This document shows positions 50,489 through 60,000 of a stretch of DNA of 64,000 bases, one piece after another. Numbering within the stretch: the first letter of the stretch is position 1; each line of letters begins with the position of its first letter. Made by a program: the position numbers and the translations under genes. The notes below the pieces were generated by a model. It did no database searches, was not told the origin of the DNA, and saw nothing but the letters and a program-made list of their open reading frames with translations. This DNA is from Planctomycetia bacterium (GTDB lineage: Bacteria > Planctomycetota > Planctomycetia > Gemmatales > HRBIN36): contig JAEUIE010000053.1 in NCBI GenBank assembly GCA_016795155.1, forward strand, positions 124,001-188,000, in the 5' to 3' direction.

Positions 50489-51970
50489 TTAGCGAGGCGG
50501 CTGGTTAACCACCGTGCCTGAATTCAGGAAACCTGCTTTATTTGCTGGCTCATTGAATGCTGGCGCCTTCTTGGCGTTTTCCATGCGATTGATTTGTTCC
50601 AACACTTCTTCTGAAAAAGCGGGTAGTGGAGAAACAATGTTATTCTGGTAGGTACCAGCATTCACAATGTGCATGCGAGTGGGCAGCGGCTCGGTTGGTG
50701 CTGGTATGGTCGGCGAAATCCCTAGGCGTTTGAGGTAATCCTGAAATTCCGCCAACGTCCGGGGATCATTCTTCCTGGGCTCATTAGGCTTGGCTGGTGG
50801 TACCTGTTGAGGTTCAGGCTTGTTGCCTGACTGCCCTTTGCCTGAAACACCGGGAATACTTGGCAAACCACCTGGTGAAGAACTTTGTTTAGGCTCTTCA
50901 ACGGGTGGTTTGTTAGCCACTGATGCAGGCGTTTTATCAGCTACTTGCTGTATGGCTGCTCCGCTCATGCCTGGAATCGTTGGTAAAGTGCTTGATTCAG
51001 CCTTTTCACTGGCTGGAAGCACTTTCGTTGTGGCATCATTTGCTTCTTCCATGCTGGCAAAAGTATTTGCGGACTTCCCAAGGCTCTGCTGACTGCCAGT
51101 TGGACTCGATTCTGATTTGGCGATTTCCGGTTGCTTGCCAGTTGCGTAATAGACCCATTGGCGCAACACGGCAAACTGATCCTTCGAGACCGGCCACTGT
51201 TTAATGTTGCCGTGAGGCTGAAACGCTCGTTGCAGCAGTTCACTTGCATCGGGCTTAACTTCGTCAACCAGTGCAAGAACGCGTTCCAGGTTGTATTTAG
51301 TCATAGCTGGCGAAGCAGGTACGCCGTTCAGTCCTCGTTTCAGGACAAAAGCACGTTTGCCTTCACTGACACCATGACATGCACCAGTACCGCATCCGCT
51401 CATCAGCGTGGGTTGTATACGCAATGCAAAATCTTGAGTAGCCTGCGGAGTCAGCATGGTTGGCCAGTCTTCGAGTTTGACTGGTTGCAAAGGCAATACT
51501 GTATTGCCGGGCAATGCAGGAATGTCTGGTGAACTGGAAGAAGGCTTATTCTGGTGTGCTATCCATTGCCGAGCTAATGTTTGTGCCTGCGAACTTCGCG
51601 GATCGGCTTTCAAGGCTGCGTTAATCTCCAGCTTGGCTTCCGCTAGTAGCTCATGATTCATGCAGAATTGTGCCAGGCGGCAATGCTCGTTGGGATCTTC
51701 AGGTACACTGCATTTCTTAAGGTAGGCATAGGCTTCTAACGGCCCTGAACAAACCTTGGCAACCATAGAAGCTGGATAACGCGATTCCCCGCTGCTGGAT
51801 TTGCTGCGGATGATGTAGAAACTACCTTCCTGCACAACGCGGCCCGAGAGAACTGCTCCATTTTTGAGAAGCAGGAAATCAACCGGTGCAGGAGGATCAG
51901 CATGCAGTTGGCATACTATCCCCAGCAATACAAGAACTAGAGCCATCCATGGCTTCATACGGTATCCCAT
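50489..51970 (-). CDS. Secreted Pro/Ser-rich protein with a heme-like CxxxCH motif
   Basis: A 493-residue protein with a signal peptide (about 1-25). Residues ~28-75 form a small beta domain (DFLLLKNGAVLSGRVVQEGSFY) seen in other planctomycete secreted proteins; ~90-140 is TPR-like; ~180-275 contains CGTGACHG (a CxxxCH motif) in a cytochrome-like context, and 280-430 is a low-complexity Pro/Ser/Lys linker. C-terminal ~40 residues are unassigned. The start could be ATG 51970 or 51958. Probably periplasmic; no function assigned. Confidence 0.7.
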   Translation of the reverse strand: MGYRMKPWMALVLVLLGIVCQLHADPPAPVDFLLLKNGAVLSGRVVQEGSFYIIRSKSSSGESRYPASMVAKVCSGPLEAYAYLKKCSVPEDPNEHCRLAQFCMNHELLAEAKLEINAALKADPRSSQAQTLARQWIAHQNKPSSSSPDIPALPGNTVLPLQPVKLEDWPTMLTPQATQDFALRIQPTLMSGCGTGACHGVSEGKRAFVLKRGLNGVPASPAMTKYNLERVLALVDEVKPDASELLQRAFQPHGNIKQWPVSKDQFAVLRQWVYYATGKQPEIAKSESSPTGSQQSLGKSANTFASMEEANDATTKVLPASEKAESSTLPTIPGMSGAAIQQVADKTPASVANKPPVEEPKQSSSPGGLPSIPGVSGKGQSGNKPEPQQVPPAKPNEPRKNDPRTLAEFQDYLKRLGISPTIPAPTEPLPTRMHIVNAGTYQNNIVSPLPAFSEEVLEQINRMENAKKAPAFNEPANKAGFLNSGTVVNQPPR

Positions 51971-52019
51971 AACCCCGCACTATAACGAGGTTGCCAATCA
52001 GGTCAAGGCAGGAACTCAT

Positions 52020-52880
52020 TCATATTCTTTCGCAATAAATAATTCTTGCGATTATCTCCTCCAGCAAATTCTCCGTAACGGCATGCCGCAACCATAGATA
52101 ACTTGTCGTCAGTCGCGGATTTATTTCGATGGCTACATCCTGATCTTCTCCCAAAACTGCATCAATGCCGACGTAACCATTCAGACCGGGGATGTTAGCA
52201 ACAGCCTGGCAGGCAATGTTGATGGTTCGTTGTTGCAGCATTTCATCCTGCACCAACTCGCCTCCGAGGTAGCGAAATCTACCATCAGTAGAAATATGTT
52301 GCTTGCAGGGGGGCAGTGGGGTGATTTCGCCATCGGGTGCTATGAGCAATGCTGCGCTGACGGCCTGCCCCGGATGGTATTCCTGAAGGATTGCATCTGA
52401 TCCGAGTTGTTCGCCGTTCCACCAGGCGATGTCGAGTGAACCGGCACCGTAGCGGTGTTTGCGAAGGAATTTGCCTGGCTGAATGAGTGGAGAGTCAGGC
52501 AACCAGGTCATTGGAGTCAAAACATGATGCATTTGCCAATGCTGGTAGAGGTTCCATTTGTCTGCAGTGAATCGAATGGCTTCCGAATTGGGGCCAAGAA
52601 GTGGGCAACATGCATCTTCAACACTTTTAACACATGCTTGGAGGATGCCATCAAATTCTGGAGCAATGATTAAGGCGCAATCGGCTTTTCGAGCAGTTTC
52701 ATACAATCTTTCCGTGAAGCCGGTTGATGAGTCAGAAACCGCAACCGGTTCCCAGCCATGAAGTTGCTGGGCATCTTCCCATACTGCATCGAACATGGCT
52801 CGGCCTTCCCGCCGCACTGATTCGGGCAAGTTGGCTGAAGCAGATTGAGCACAGGCATGTTCGTAGATTAAAAGCTTCAT
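52020..52880 (-). CDS. ATP-grasp ligase, MfnD/DUF201-like
   Basis: A 286-residue ATP-grasp protein. The nucleotide site includes DKWNLYQHWQMHHV, FLRKHRYGAGS, ILQEYHPGQAVSAALL, and the metal-binding end DVAIEINPRLTTSYLWLRH. The last motif resembles archaeal tyramine-glutamate ligase MfnD and related proteins of methanofuran/tetrahydromethanopterin pathways, which some planctomycetes carry; this is inference, and no C1-pathway gene is adjacent. It is 49 bases upstream of the gene at 50489-51970. Confidence 0.75.
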   Translation of the reverse strand: MKLLIYEHACAQSASANLPESVRREGRAMFDAVWEDAQQLHGWEPVAVSDSSTGFTERLYETARKADCALIIAPEFDGILQACVKSVEDACCPLLGPNSEAIRFTADKWNLYQHWQMHHVLTPMTWLPDSPLIQPGKFLRKHRYGAGSLDIAWWNGEQLGSDAILQEYHPGQAVSAALLIAPDGEITPLPPCKQHISTDGRFRYLGGELVQDEMLQQRTINIACQAVANIPGLNGYVGIDAVLGEDQDVAIEINPRLTTSYLWLRHAVTENLLEEIIARIIYCERI

Positions 52881-52929
52881 CGCTGTTTCTGCACTTGAGA
52901 TTTTATCTGTTCACAGATACGCTTTAAGC

Positions 52930-53529
52930 ATGAGCAAGGCTATTGAATTGCAGCCGGTGACCTGGGAAAGGATGATGCGTGCCGTGGAGAAAGTGCGCGA
53001 GAGATTATTGCGTGCAACACAAGCACTGGAACAGGCTGGTATTCCGTATGCCGTGGTTGGTGGCAACGCTGTAGCAGCCTGGGTATCGCGGGTGGATGAA
53101 TCTGCGGTACGTAATACTGCGGATGTCGATTTACTTATCAATCGTTCGGATCTTTCAGCCGTAACCATGGCACTGGAGCAAGCCGGCTTTCGCTATCGTC
53201 ATGGCGCAGGCATTCATATGTTTCTCGATGGCCCCAATGCCAAAGCGCGTGATGCTGTGCATGTACTGTTTGCTGGTGAGAAAGTACGGCAAGAATATGT
53301 AAGTACAAGTCCGCTGGTTACTGAATCGGTCACCGCACAACTTGCCAATTTCAAGCACATTGATTTAGAAGCACTTACAAGAATGAAACTGAACTCGTTC
53401 AGAGATAAGGATCGAATGCATCTACGTGATTTAATTTCGGTCGGCTTACTAGATCAATCGTGGCCTGCACGGTTCGAACCGCCCTTGGCTGCCCGGCTGC
53501 AGGAACTGCTGGATAATCCCGAAGACTAA
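52930..53529 (+). CDS. Nucleotidyltransferase-fold protein
   Basis: A 199-residue protein with the minimal nucleotidyltransferase layout: AVVGGNAVAAWVSRV (Gly-Gly helix) and NTADVDLLINR, the paired acidic residues of a metal site. It resembles substrate-binding NTase proteins of the AbiEii/HEPN-NTase group, but no partner toxin or antitoxin is adjacent (neighbours are an ATP-grasp ligase and a flavoprotein). Function uncertain. Its last four bases overlap the convergent BaiN gene. Confidence 0.7.
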   Translation: MSKAIELQPVTWERMMRAVEKVRERLLRATQALEQAGIPYAVVGGNAVAAWVSRVDESAVRNTADVDLLINRSDLSAVTMALEQAGFRYRHGAGIHMFLDGPNAKARDAVHVLFAGEKVRQEYVSTSPLVTESVTAQLANFKHIDLEALTRMKLNSFRDKDRMHLRDLISVGLLDQSWPARFEPPLAARLQELLDNPED

Positions 53530-54788
53530 TCTTCACTCATCGAACGTCCTGCCAGCCAGCCTGTGCTGAATGCTGCCTGGAAGTTGTACCCGCCAATCGG
53601 GCCATCAATATCGAGAACTTCCCCTGCCAGCCAGAGGTTTGGTACGATCTTACTTCGCATGGTGCTTGAATCGACTTCTTTCAAATGTACTCCGCCTGCT
53701 GTGACCTCCGCTTTGGGGAATCCCAATGTGCCTTGCAAGACGAACTCGGTTGATTTGATCCATCTCAGCACATTGGTACGTTCCGATTTGTTGAGTTCAG
53801 ACATTTTTCTATCCATCGGCACCTGGGCCTGCTGCATCAGGGCTTCGACCAGGCGGTGTGGCAACTTTTGTCCCAAAAGAGTTGCTACCTGCCGTTTGCC
53901 ACCAGCGTTTGCTTCCTGCAGAAGCCATTGCTGTAACGCTGCATCGGTGTCGTCAGGCAGCCAGTCGCATCGCAGACGCAACTGTTTAGGATGCGGATGG
54001 CCTGTGTAAGCCCGGCTCACATTCAGTGCTGCAGGGCCGGAACAGCCCAGATGCGTGAAGAGAAACGATGAACGGGCTGTGTGCAGAATCTGCTTTCTGC
54101 CCGATTGCGTAGTGTCGATCATGGCTACTATCGTATCTGGCAACGTGATGCCCTGCAGAGCCTGCGCCCACGGTATCTGCCAGGTGAAAGGCACGAGAGC
54201 AGGGCGGGGTGGCACAATCGTGTGTCCCAGTTCACTGAGCCAGGCATATGCATCGCCGGTGGTGCCACAGCCAGGGTACGATTGCCCACCGGTGGTTATC
54301 ATCAATCGCTTGCAGGTATAATCCTGTTGCGTGGTTTGGACCTGCCAATGCTGTGCATCGTTTAACTGAATGAGTTTTTGAACCGCTTCCCTTAGTTGAA
54401 GTATTGCGCCACTGCGATTTAGACGTTTCACAAATCCATGCTGGATATCGACAGCACTATCGCTGGCAGGGAATATCTTGCCTGTGGACTCAGTCTTGAG
54501 TTCTATCCCCTCTGACTCCACGTAATGAATCAGATCCTGCGGGCTGAGGGCGGCCAGCGGCGAATGCAGGAATTTGCCCTGATAATCGGGGAAGGCGGAG
54601 ATGATGCCTTTACGGTCGGTAGCATGCGTCAGGTTGCAGCGGGTGCCTCCCGACATCAGAATCTTGACACCAGGCTTGGGCGCCTTTTCCAGAAGCAGCA
54701 CCCGTTTGCCACCTTCTGCGGCACGGGTAGCGCCAATCAGGCCGGCAGCGCCTGCTCCGATCACTATGACATCCCAGACATTCGTCAT
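53526..54788 (-). CDS. BaiN/HI0933-like FAD-dependent oxidoreductase
   Basis: A 420-residue flavoprotein. The FAD Rossmann motif is VIVIGAGAAGLIGATRAAEGG, followed by LMSGGTRCNLTH, the hallmark of the HI0933/BaiN family, and the C-terminal FAD loop GPIGGYNFQAAFSTGWLAG. Members include bile-acid reductases but most are unassigned. ATG 54788 is preferred; the frame to 54875 would add 29 improbable residues. Divergent from the DUF2142 gene. Confidence 0.88.
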   Translation of the reverse strand: MTNVWDVIVIGAGAAGLIGATRAAEGGKRVLLLEKAPKPGVKILMSGGTRCNLTHATDRKGIISAFPDYQGKFLHSPLAALSPQDLIHYVESEGIELKTESTGKIFPASDSAVDIQHGFVKRLNRSGAILQLREAVQKLIQLNDAQHWQVQTTQQDYTCKRLMITTGGQSYPGCGTTGDAYAWLSELGHTIVPPRPALVPFTWQIPWAQALQGITLPDTIVAMIDTTQSGRKQILHTARSSFLFTHLGCSGPAALNVSRAYTGHPHPKQLRLRCDWLPDDTDAALQQWLLQEANAGGKRQVATLLGQKLPHRLVEALMQQAQVPMDRKMSELNKSERTNVLRWIKSTEFVLQGTLGFPKAEVTAGGVHLKEVDSSTMRSKIVPNLWLAGEVLDIDGPIGGYNFQAAFSTGWLAGRSMSED

Positions 54789-54864
54789 CTCATTTCTCTG
54801 GTTCCAAACTGTCTCCACATTGTACGATAGGAATGTTGACTCTTGAAATCTTCTGGTTGTTTCG

Positions 54865-56835
54865 ATGCAGGCCAAGTTTCCCCAGTATCGACATGCACTC
54901 CTGCTGGTGACACTTCTGGGGATGTTGCTTCTCTGGCTCGTTGGCTATCTCGCTCCAGTTCAAACGATTTGGGAGAAGAATGATGCGACCTTCCTGAAAC
55001 GGACAGTCAAGCAGCTTGAAGGAATTCAGATCGATGCTGCGGGGAATTATCAAACAGGGACTGTTTCCGGTTGGCTGGAATGGACGGATGATTCACTCAA
55101 AGGACTGCAATATCTGAAGCTGTCTCTGCAGGCATCCACGGTTGTACAATCGGATCAATGGCTTTTACAGTTCAAGACAAACAATGTCGATTATTATGAT
55201 CCCGATTACCTGCGTACCCGGACGCTACATCCACTGGTTGAATACCGGGGTGACTTCGCAGAAATAACGTGGTTTCTGCCAGAACCTGCTACCGCATTTC
55301 GCGTGCAGGTTCCTTCTTTAACTCGTTTTAGTCTGAATCAGTTTGCCGCTGCGGGTATTGATCCTACACAGCACGCAAGGCATTATCAACTGCTGGTCTT
55401 GAAACTGGTGCTCTTGTCTCTCACTCTTGGCAGCTTCATCTGCTGGTTGATTGGTATCTGTTCCGCCGGTTTCACAGCATTGAACCTGAATGGACTTATC
55501 AGCACTGGCATTTTACTGGTGCATGGCATAGTTCTGATATTCCTTCTTCCCCCTTTTCAAGGCCCTGATGAGAACAGGCATTGGAAAGCTGCGATGAAAC
55601 TGTATCGATCTGATGGCCAGCAAGGTTCCATCCTGCATAGCCTGCCCGGCATACTGAATGCAGAGAAGCCACGCTGGCGTTCGGAGGTTCCTTTTCAGGC
55701 ACTTCGTCTCAAATCGCTGAAAGATCATGCATTGCAACCTGCTGAGAACATTGATGTAGGTTACGTCAAGCATTGGGGTTATCCGCTGGTGGGTTTGATT
55801 TCGACCGTCTTTCCCACCGTTACAAGCGTTCAGGAAGCACTCTGCTTTTACTTCCTTTGCAGAATGGTTCCGTTACTTCTGCTCGTATTGCTGGTGTATC
55901 AGTCCTGGCAGATGGGTGCAGGCTCATGGACACTGGTAACCTTCTGTTCGCTGCCTCTGGTGTTGCAGCAATCGACTATCATCTCAACGGATACGGTTCC
56001 CATCCTTGGTACGTTTGCCGTGATGCTGTTGCTGATTCACCTGCGTTCATTATCATCTACATTCAGTTGGATAACTGTTTGGCTCATTTGTTTACTGGTG
56101 ATTGCCGCCAAGCCGCCCATCTATGCATTGATCGTGCTGTTGCCTCTCAGTGAATTGAACTGGAAACGATGGTTGCGTTGGCAATTCGTGGTACCTGCAC
56201 TTGCTGTTATCATGCTAATAGCTGCGGCAGGCATCTGGTTGCTTTGGCGAGTGGTGGATAGTGCGGGCATGGAACTGGGTAAGGAAGCCAGGCTGCAACT
56301 GCAATACCTGATGACCGGCGAGGGCATTGCTCAATTCATCCAGGCTGCGATGGAATATCCCGGGCGGTTTCTGAATCCTTCAGCCTGGTGCGGGCCGTTA
56401 GGATGGCTTGATACCAACATTTCGCCTCAACATGTGTCGCTGTTGCTGACCAGCCTTTTGATTGCAGTCTGCTTCGATCTTGCTGCCTGGTTCAGGCAAT
56501 CGGGTTCGTGGAATGAAGCAGCTTTCTATAAGCTGCTTACGACCGTTGTAAGCGTGATCGTGATGGGCCTCATTGTCTGGTGGAGCCTGGCTCTGGTGAT
56601 GTATCTGACGATAACGCCTTACCAGGCGGATAGTATTGTGGGAATGCAGGTGCGTTACATGTTCCCGGTGCTGATGGCGTTGATTCTGTGGCCAGTCCAT
56701 CGGTTCAAGACCTGTCTTTCTCCGGTGTCTGAAACACAGCAGCAATGGAGGTTGCCTGGTTATGTGCTTTTGTTTTTAGCGCTATGCCGGGTTATTTTCC
56801 TGGCTGGCGATTTGCAGTTACGGTATTGGGGTTAA
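54865..56835 (+). CDS. DUF2142 polytopic membrane protein
   Basis: A 656-residue integral-membrane protein with about 11-13 hydrophobic segments. The motif PPFQGPDENRHWKAAM after the second or third helix is characteristic of DUF2142 proteins, thought to be related to GT-C-type glycosyltransferases. A soluble beta-rich region (~40-165) follows the first helix. Neighbours do not reveal a polysaccharide cluster. Likely involved in surface glycan assembly; this is inference. Confidence 0.8.
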   Translation: MQAKFPQYRHALLLVTLLGMLLLWLVGYLAPVQTIWEKNDATFLKRTVKQLEGIQIDAAGNYQTGTVSGWLEWTDDSLKGLQYLKLSLQASTVVQSDQWLLQFKTNNVDYYDPDYLRTRTLHPLVEYRGDFAEITWFLPEPATAFRVQVPSLTRFSLNQFAAAGIDPTQHARHYQLLVLKLVLLSLTLGSFICWLIGICSAGFTALNLNGLISTGILLVHGIVLIFLLPPFQGPDENRHWKAAMKLYRSDGQQGSILHSLPGILNAEKPRWRSEVPFQALRLKSLKDHALQPAENIDVGYVKHWGYPLVGLISTVFPTVTSVQEALCFYFLCRMVPLLLLVLLVYQSWQMGAGSWTLVTFCSLPLVLQQSTIISTDTVPILGTFAVMLLLIHLRSLSSTFSWITVWLICLLVIAAKPPIYALIVLLPLSELNWKRWLRWQFVVPALAVIMLIAAAGIWLLWRVVDSAGMELGKEARLQLQYLMTGEGIAQFIQAAMEYPGRFLNPSAWCGPLGWLDTNISPQHVSLLLTSLLIAVCFDLAAWFRQSGSWNEAAFYKLLTTVVSVIVMGLIVWWSLALVMYLTITPYQADSIVGMQVRYMFPVLMALILWPVHRFKTCLSPVSETQQQWRLPGYVLLFLALCRVIFLAGDLQLRYWG

Positions 56836-56910
56836 TTTCTGGTTTGTGGTCATCTCGCTCCGTCGAGATGATGGGATCGCGCGATGTGAGTAAATATTCC
56901 GCGCGACTTA

Positions 56911-56950
56911 CCCCCTCACCCCGGCCCCTCTCCCACAAGTGGGAGAAAGA
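56911..56950. repeat. REP-like palindromic element
   Basis: A C-rich tract ending in a perfect 8-bp stem with a 2-nt loop (TCTCCCAC-AA-GTGGGAGA, 56929-56946). Its sequence resembles short C-rich palindromes that are dispersed in many genomes. Only one copy is seen in this window, between the DUF2142 and protease genes. Confidence 0.5.
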
Positions 56951-57045
56951 GAACATTCAGCAGGAATCTGCTTGACTTCAATAATTGTGCCGATTCAAAT
57001 CCTACTTATTATCCCACAACGCTCGCCCGAGTGAGGAACGTGAAG

Positions 57046-60000
57046 ATGCTGCGCCGATCCAATTCATCATCCAATCAACACCGAAGCGTTCGCTTAAACC
57101 TGGAACATCTCGAAGACCGAACCGTGCCTGATGCCGGGCTGACATCCAAGCTGTCGCTGCTTCAGCCGAAGGATAGTGCACCGGCTACGCATAATCTATA
57201 CACGCTGACCGAGGTGATGGTGCAGTTTGCCAACGCCAATGGCCTGGCCGCGTTGCAGCAGGCCATGAAGCCGGTCGGGCGCAATGTGGCTATCGCTCCG
57301 GTTCAATTTGACTGGGGCAACAGCTTCCAGATTTTTGCAACGCAGCAGGGTTCGAGCGTTCTTCAGGTGGGGTTGCAGCCTGGCACTACACCCAAAGCTG
57401 CGGTGGCGTATCTGAGTTCGATCAAGGGAGTGGAATGGGCTGAACCCAATTATCTCTATCAAGGTGATCCGCGTGATTTCACGCCTAATGATACTCAGTA
57501 CGGCAGTCAGTATCATCATCCGCTGATGCAGAATAATCTCGCGTGGGATTCGACGCTAGGTTCTCCTACGGTGCGAATTGCAGTGCTGGATGATGGTGTT
57601 GCCACCAACCATCCTGATTTAAGTGCCAACATCTGGGTGAATCCAGGAGAATTTGGTGGCGAAGTTGGTGTCGATGATGATGGCAATGGCTACATCGATG
57701 ATCTAAATGGCTGGGATACGCTCAGCAACGACAATAACCCTAATCCGACAGGAAGCAACACACACGGTACTCACGTAGCAGGCATTGCTGCAGGGCGCAC
57801 GAACAATGCAACAGGCATTGCTGGCGTGTCGGGCAACTCGAAACTGGTGCCTGTTCGCTGGTATGATGGTGCCAGTTGGCCAGCCTCGGTGGTGGCAGCA
57901 AGTTATGCCTATGGCGTGGCGAACAACATCAAGGTCTTCAATGCCAGCTACAACTTTGATGGATGGGTAGGGAACAACACTGTCACCGCAGCAATGGATT
58001 TGGCCTACAACAGTGGCGCCTTGCTCTTTAATTCAGCGGGAAACAACGGCGAACTCAATCCGGCTCGGCAGGCATTTGAACAGGTGATCCTGATCGCCAG
58101 CACAACCAGTACCGATGCGAAGAGCGGATTCAGCAATTATGGATTTGGTACCGATCTCAGTGCGCCTGGCAGTGGCATTCTTTCGACCACAACCAATAAT
58201 GGTGGAACAACATTCAATTACGAATTTTTCGATGGCACCAGCATGGCAACTCCCAATGCAGCTGGTACTGCCATGATGGTCTGGTCGCATAACCCCACGT
58301 GGACACGAGATCAGGTCATTGCACGGATGGTAGGTCTGGCTGATGATATCAGTGCCCAGAATCCAACCATTGCTCTCGAACTGGGCGGTGGTCGTGTCAA
58401 TACATACAAGGCCATGCGGGCTGATCTGTTTGCCTTGCCTGAACCACGCATGAAACGGCTGACTGGTCTGCCAGCAGATAACTCATCAATCAACACACCG
58501 CCTACCGCCTTTTCGCTGGATGTGGCGAATGTGCTTGATCCGGCAACCGTTTCACTTTCACAATTTGAACTACGTGGTGATGGGCCTGACAATACTTTTA
58601 ATACCGGCGATGATGTACTGATTCCGATCAGTCTGCCTGCCGGGTTCAATTACCGGGTTGGCACTAACCGGTTTGATTTCACCATCAACGGAACCATGCT
58701 GCCTGATAGATATCGTTTCAGTGCGCTTTCCGGAGCGAATGGATTGAAAGACCCGTTTGGCCAGCAGCTTGATGGGAATGGCGATGGGAATCCGGGAGAT
58801 AACTATACCAGAACCTTCACAATCAATGCCCCCAGCCTGGCGGGTACGGTCTTCCACGATTTGAATGGCAACGGCACGGGTGACCCGGGCGAGCCTGCCA
58901 TTGCTGGTCAGCAGGCTTATCTCGATTTGAATCTCAATGGACAGTTTGATTCCAACGCTCAGACATTCAACAGTGGCACGCTCAATATCAACATCCCGGA
59001 TAACAATACAGCATGGACCAGTGCACCGATCGTTGTGAGTGGTATGACAGGGACGGTCACCGACATCAATGTGCGGATCAATCTTTCGCAGACCTATACT
59101 GGTGACATGGAATTCAGGCTGCTGGGTTCCAACGGGTCCACGATTGTCAACCTGATAACGCAGCGTGGCGGCAGTGGTGACAATTTCATCAACACGGTAC
59201 TGGATGACCAGGCAGCCAACCCGATCAGTTCGGGTAGTGCTCCATTTACTGGCAGCTTCCAGCCTGAACAGCCGCTTTCTGCGATGAATGGCCTTAACCC
59301 CAATGGCACCTGGACCCTGCAGGTTCGTGATATTGCCAGTGGTGATTTGGGTGTTCTTCAGAACTGGTCAATTTCAGTAGGAACGGGAATCCCTGAGCCG
59401 ACAGCCACTGCCGATGTAAACGGTTTTTATCGCTTCTTTGGCATGAGCGCTGGTAATTACCGCATTCGAACCATTGTTCCTGCAGGGTTCAATCAAACCA
59501 GTCCGGCGAGCGGATATTATGATGTCTCGCTGCCACCCGATGGTTTCATCGGCAATCTGAATTTCGGCCAGGCACAGCAGAACACGATTTACGGCAATGT
59601 CTACAACGATCTGGATGGCAATGGCAACCAGAATGGTGGCGAAACGGGTCTGGGCACCAGAACCGTGTATGTGGATGCCAACAACAACAATATCTATGAC
59701 GCAGGCATTTACACTGTCAATTCGGGCACGCTCAACATCAACATTCCTGATAACAATACCGCCTGGACCAGTGCACCGATGGTGGTTTCGGGTGTTGCAG
59801 GAAGCATCGCTGATGTGAATGTTCTGGTTAATCTGACTCAGACCTACACCGGCGACATGGAATTCCGGCTGCTCGGACCAGGCGGTTCACAAATTGTCAA
59901 TCTGATCACGCAACGTGGCGGTGGTGGCGATAATTTCGTCAACACGGTACTCGATGATGAAGCAGCGGTTGCCATCAGTGCAGGGTCCGCACCGTTTACG

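Noticed and set aside
52930-53529. Toxin-antitoxin or abortive-infection module (AbiEii-like)
   Set aside because: Only an NTase-like protein is present; both neighbours are unrelated metabolic genes and no partner is adjacent.
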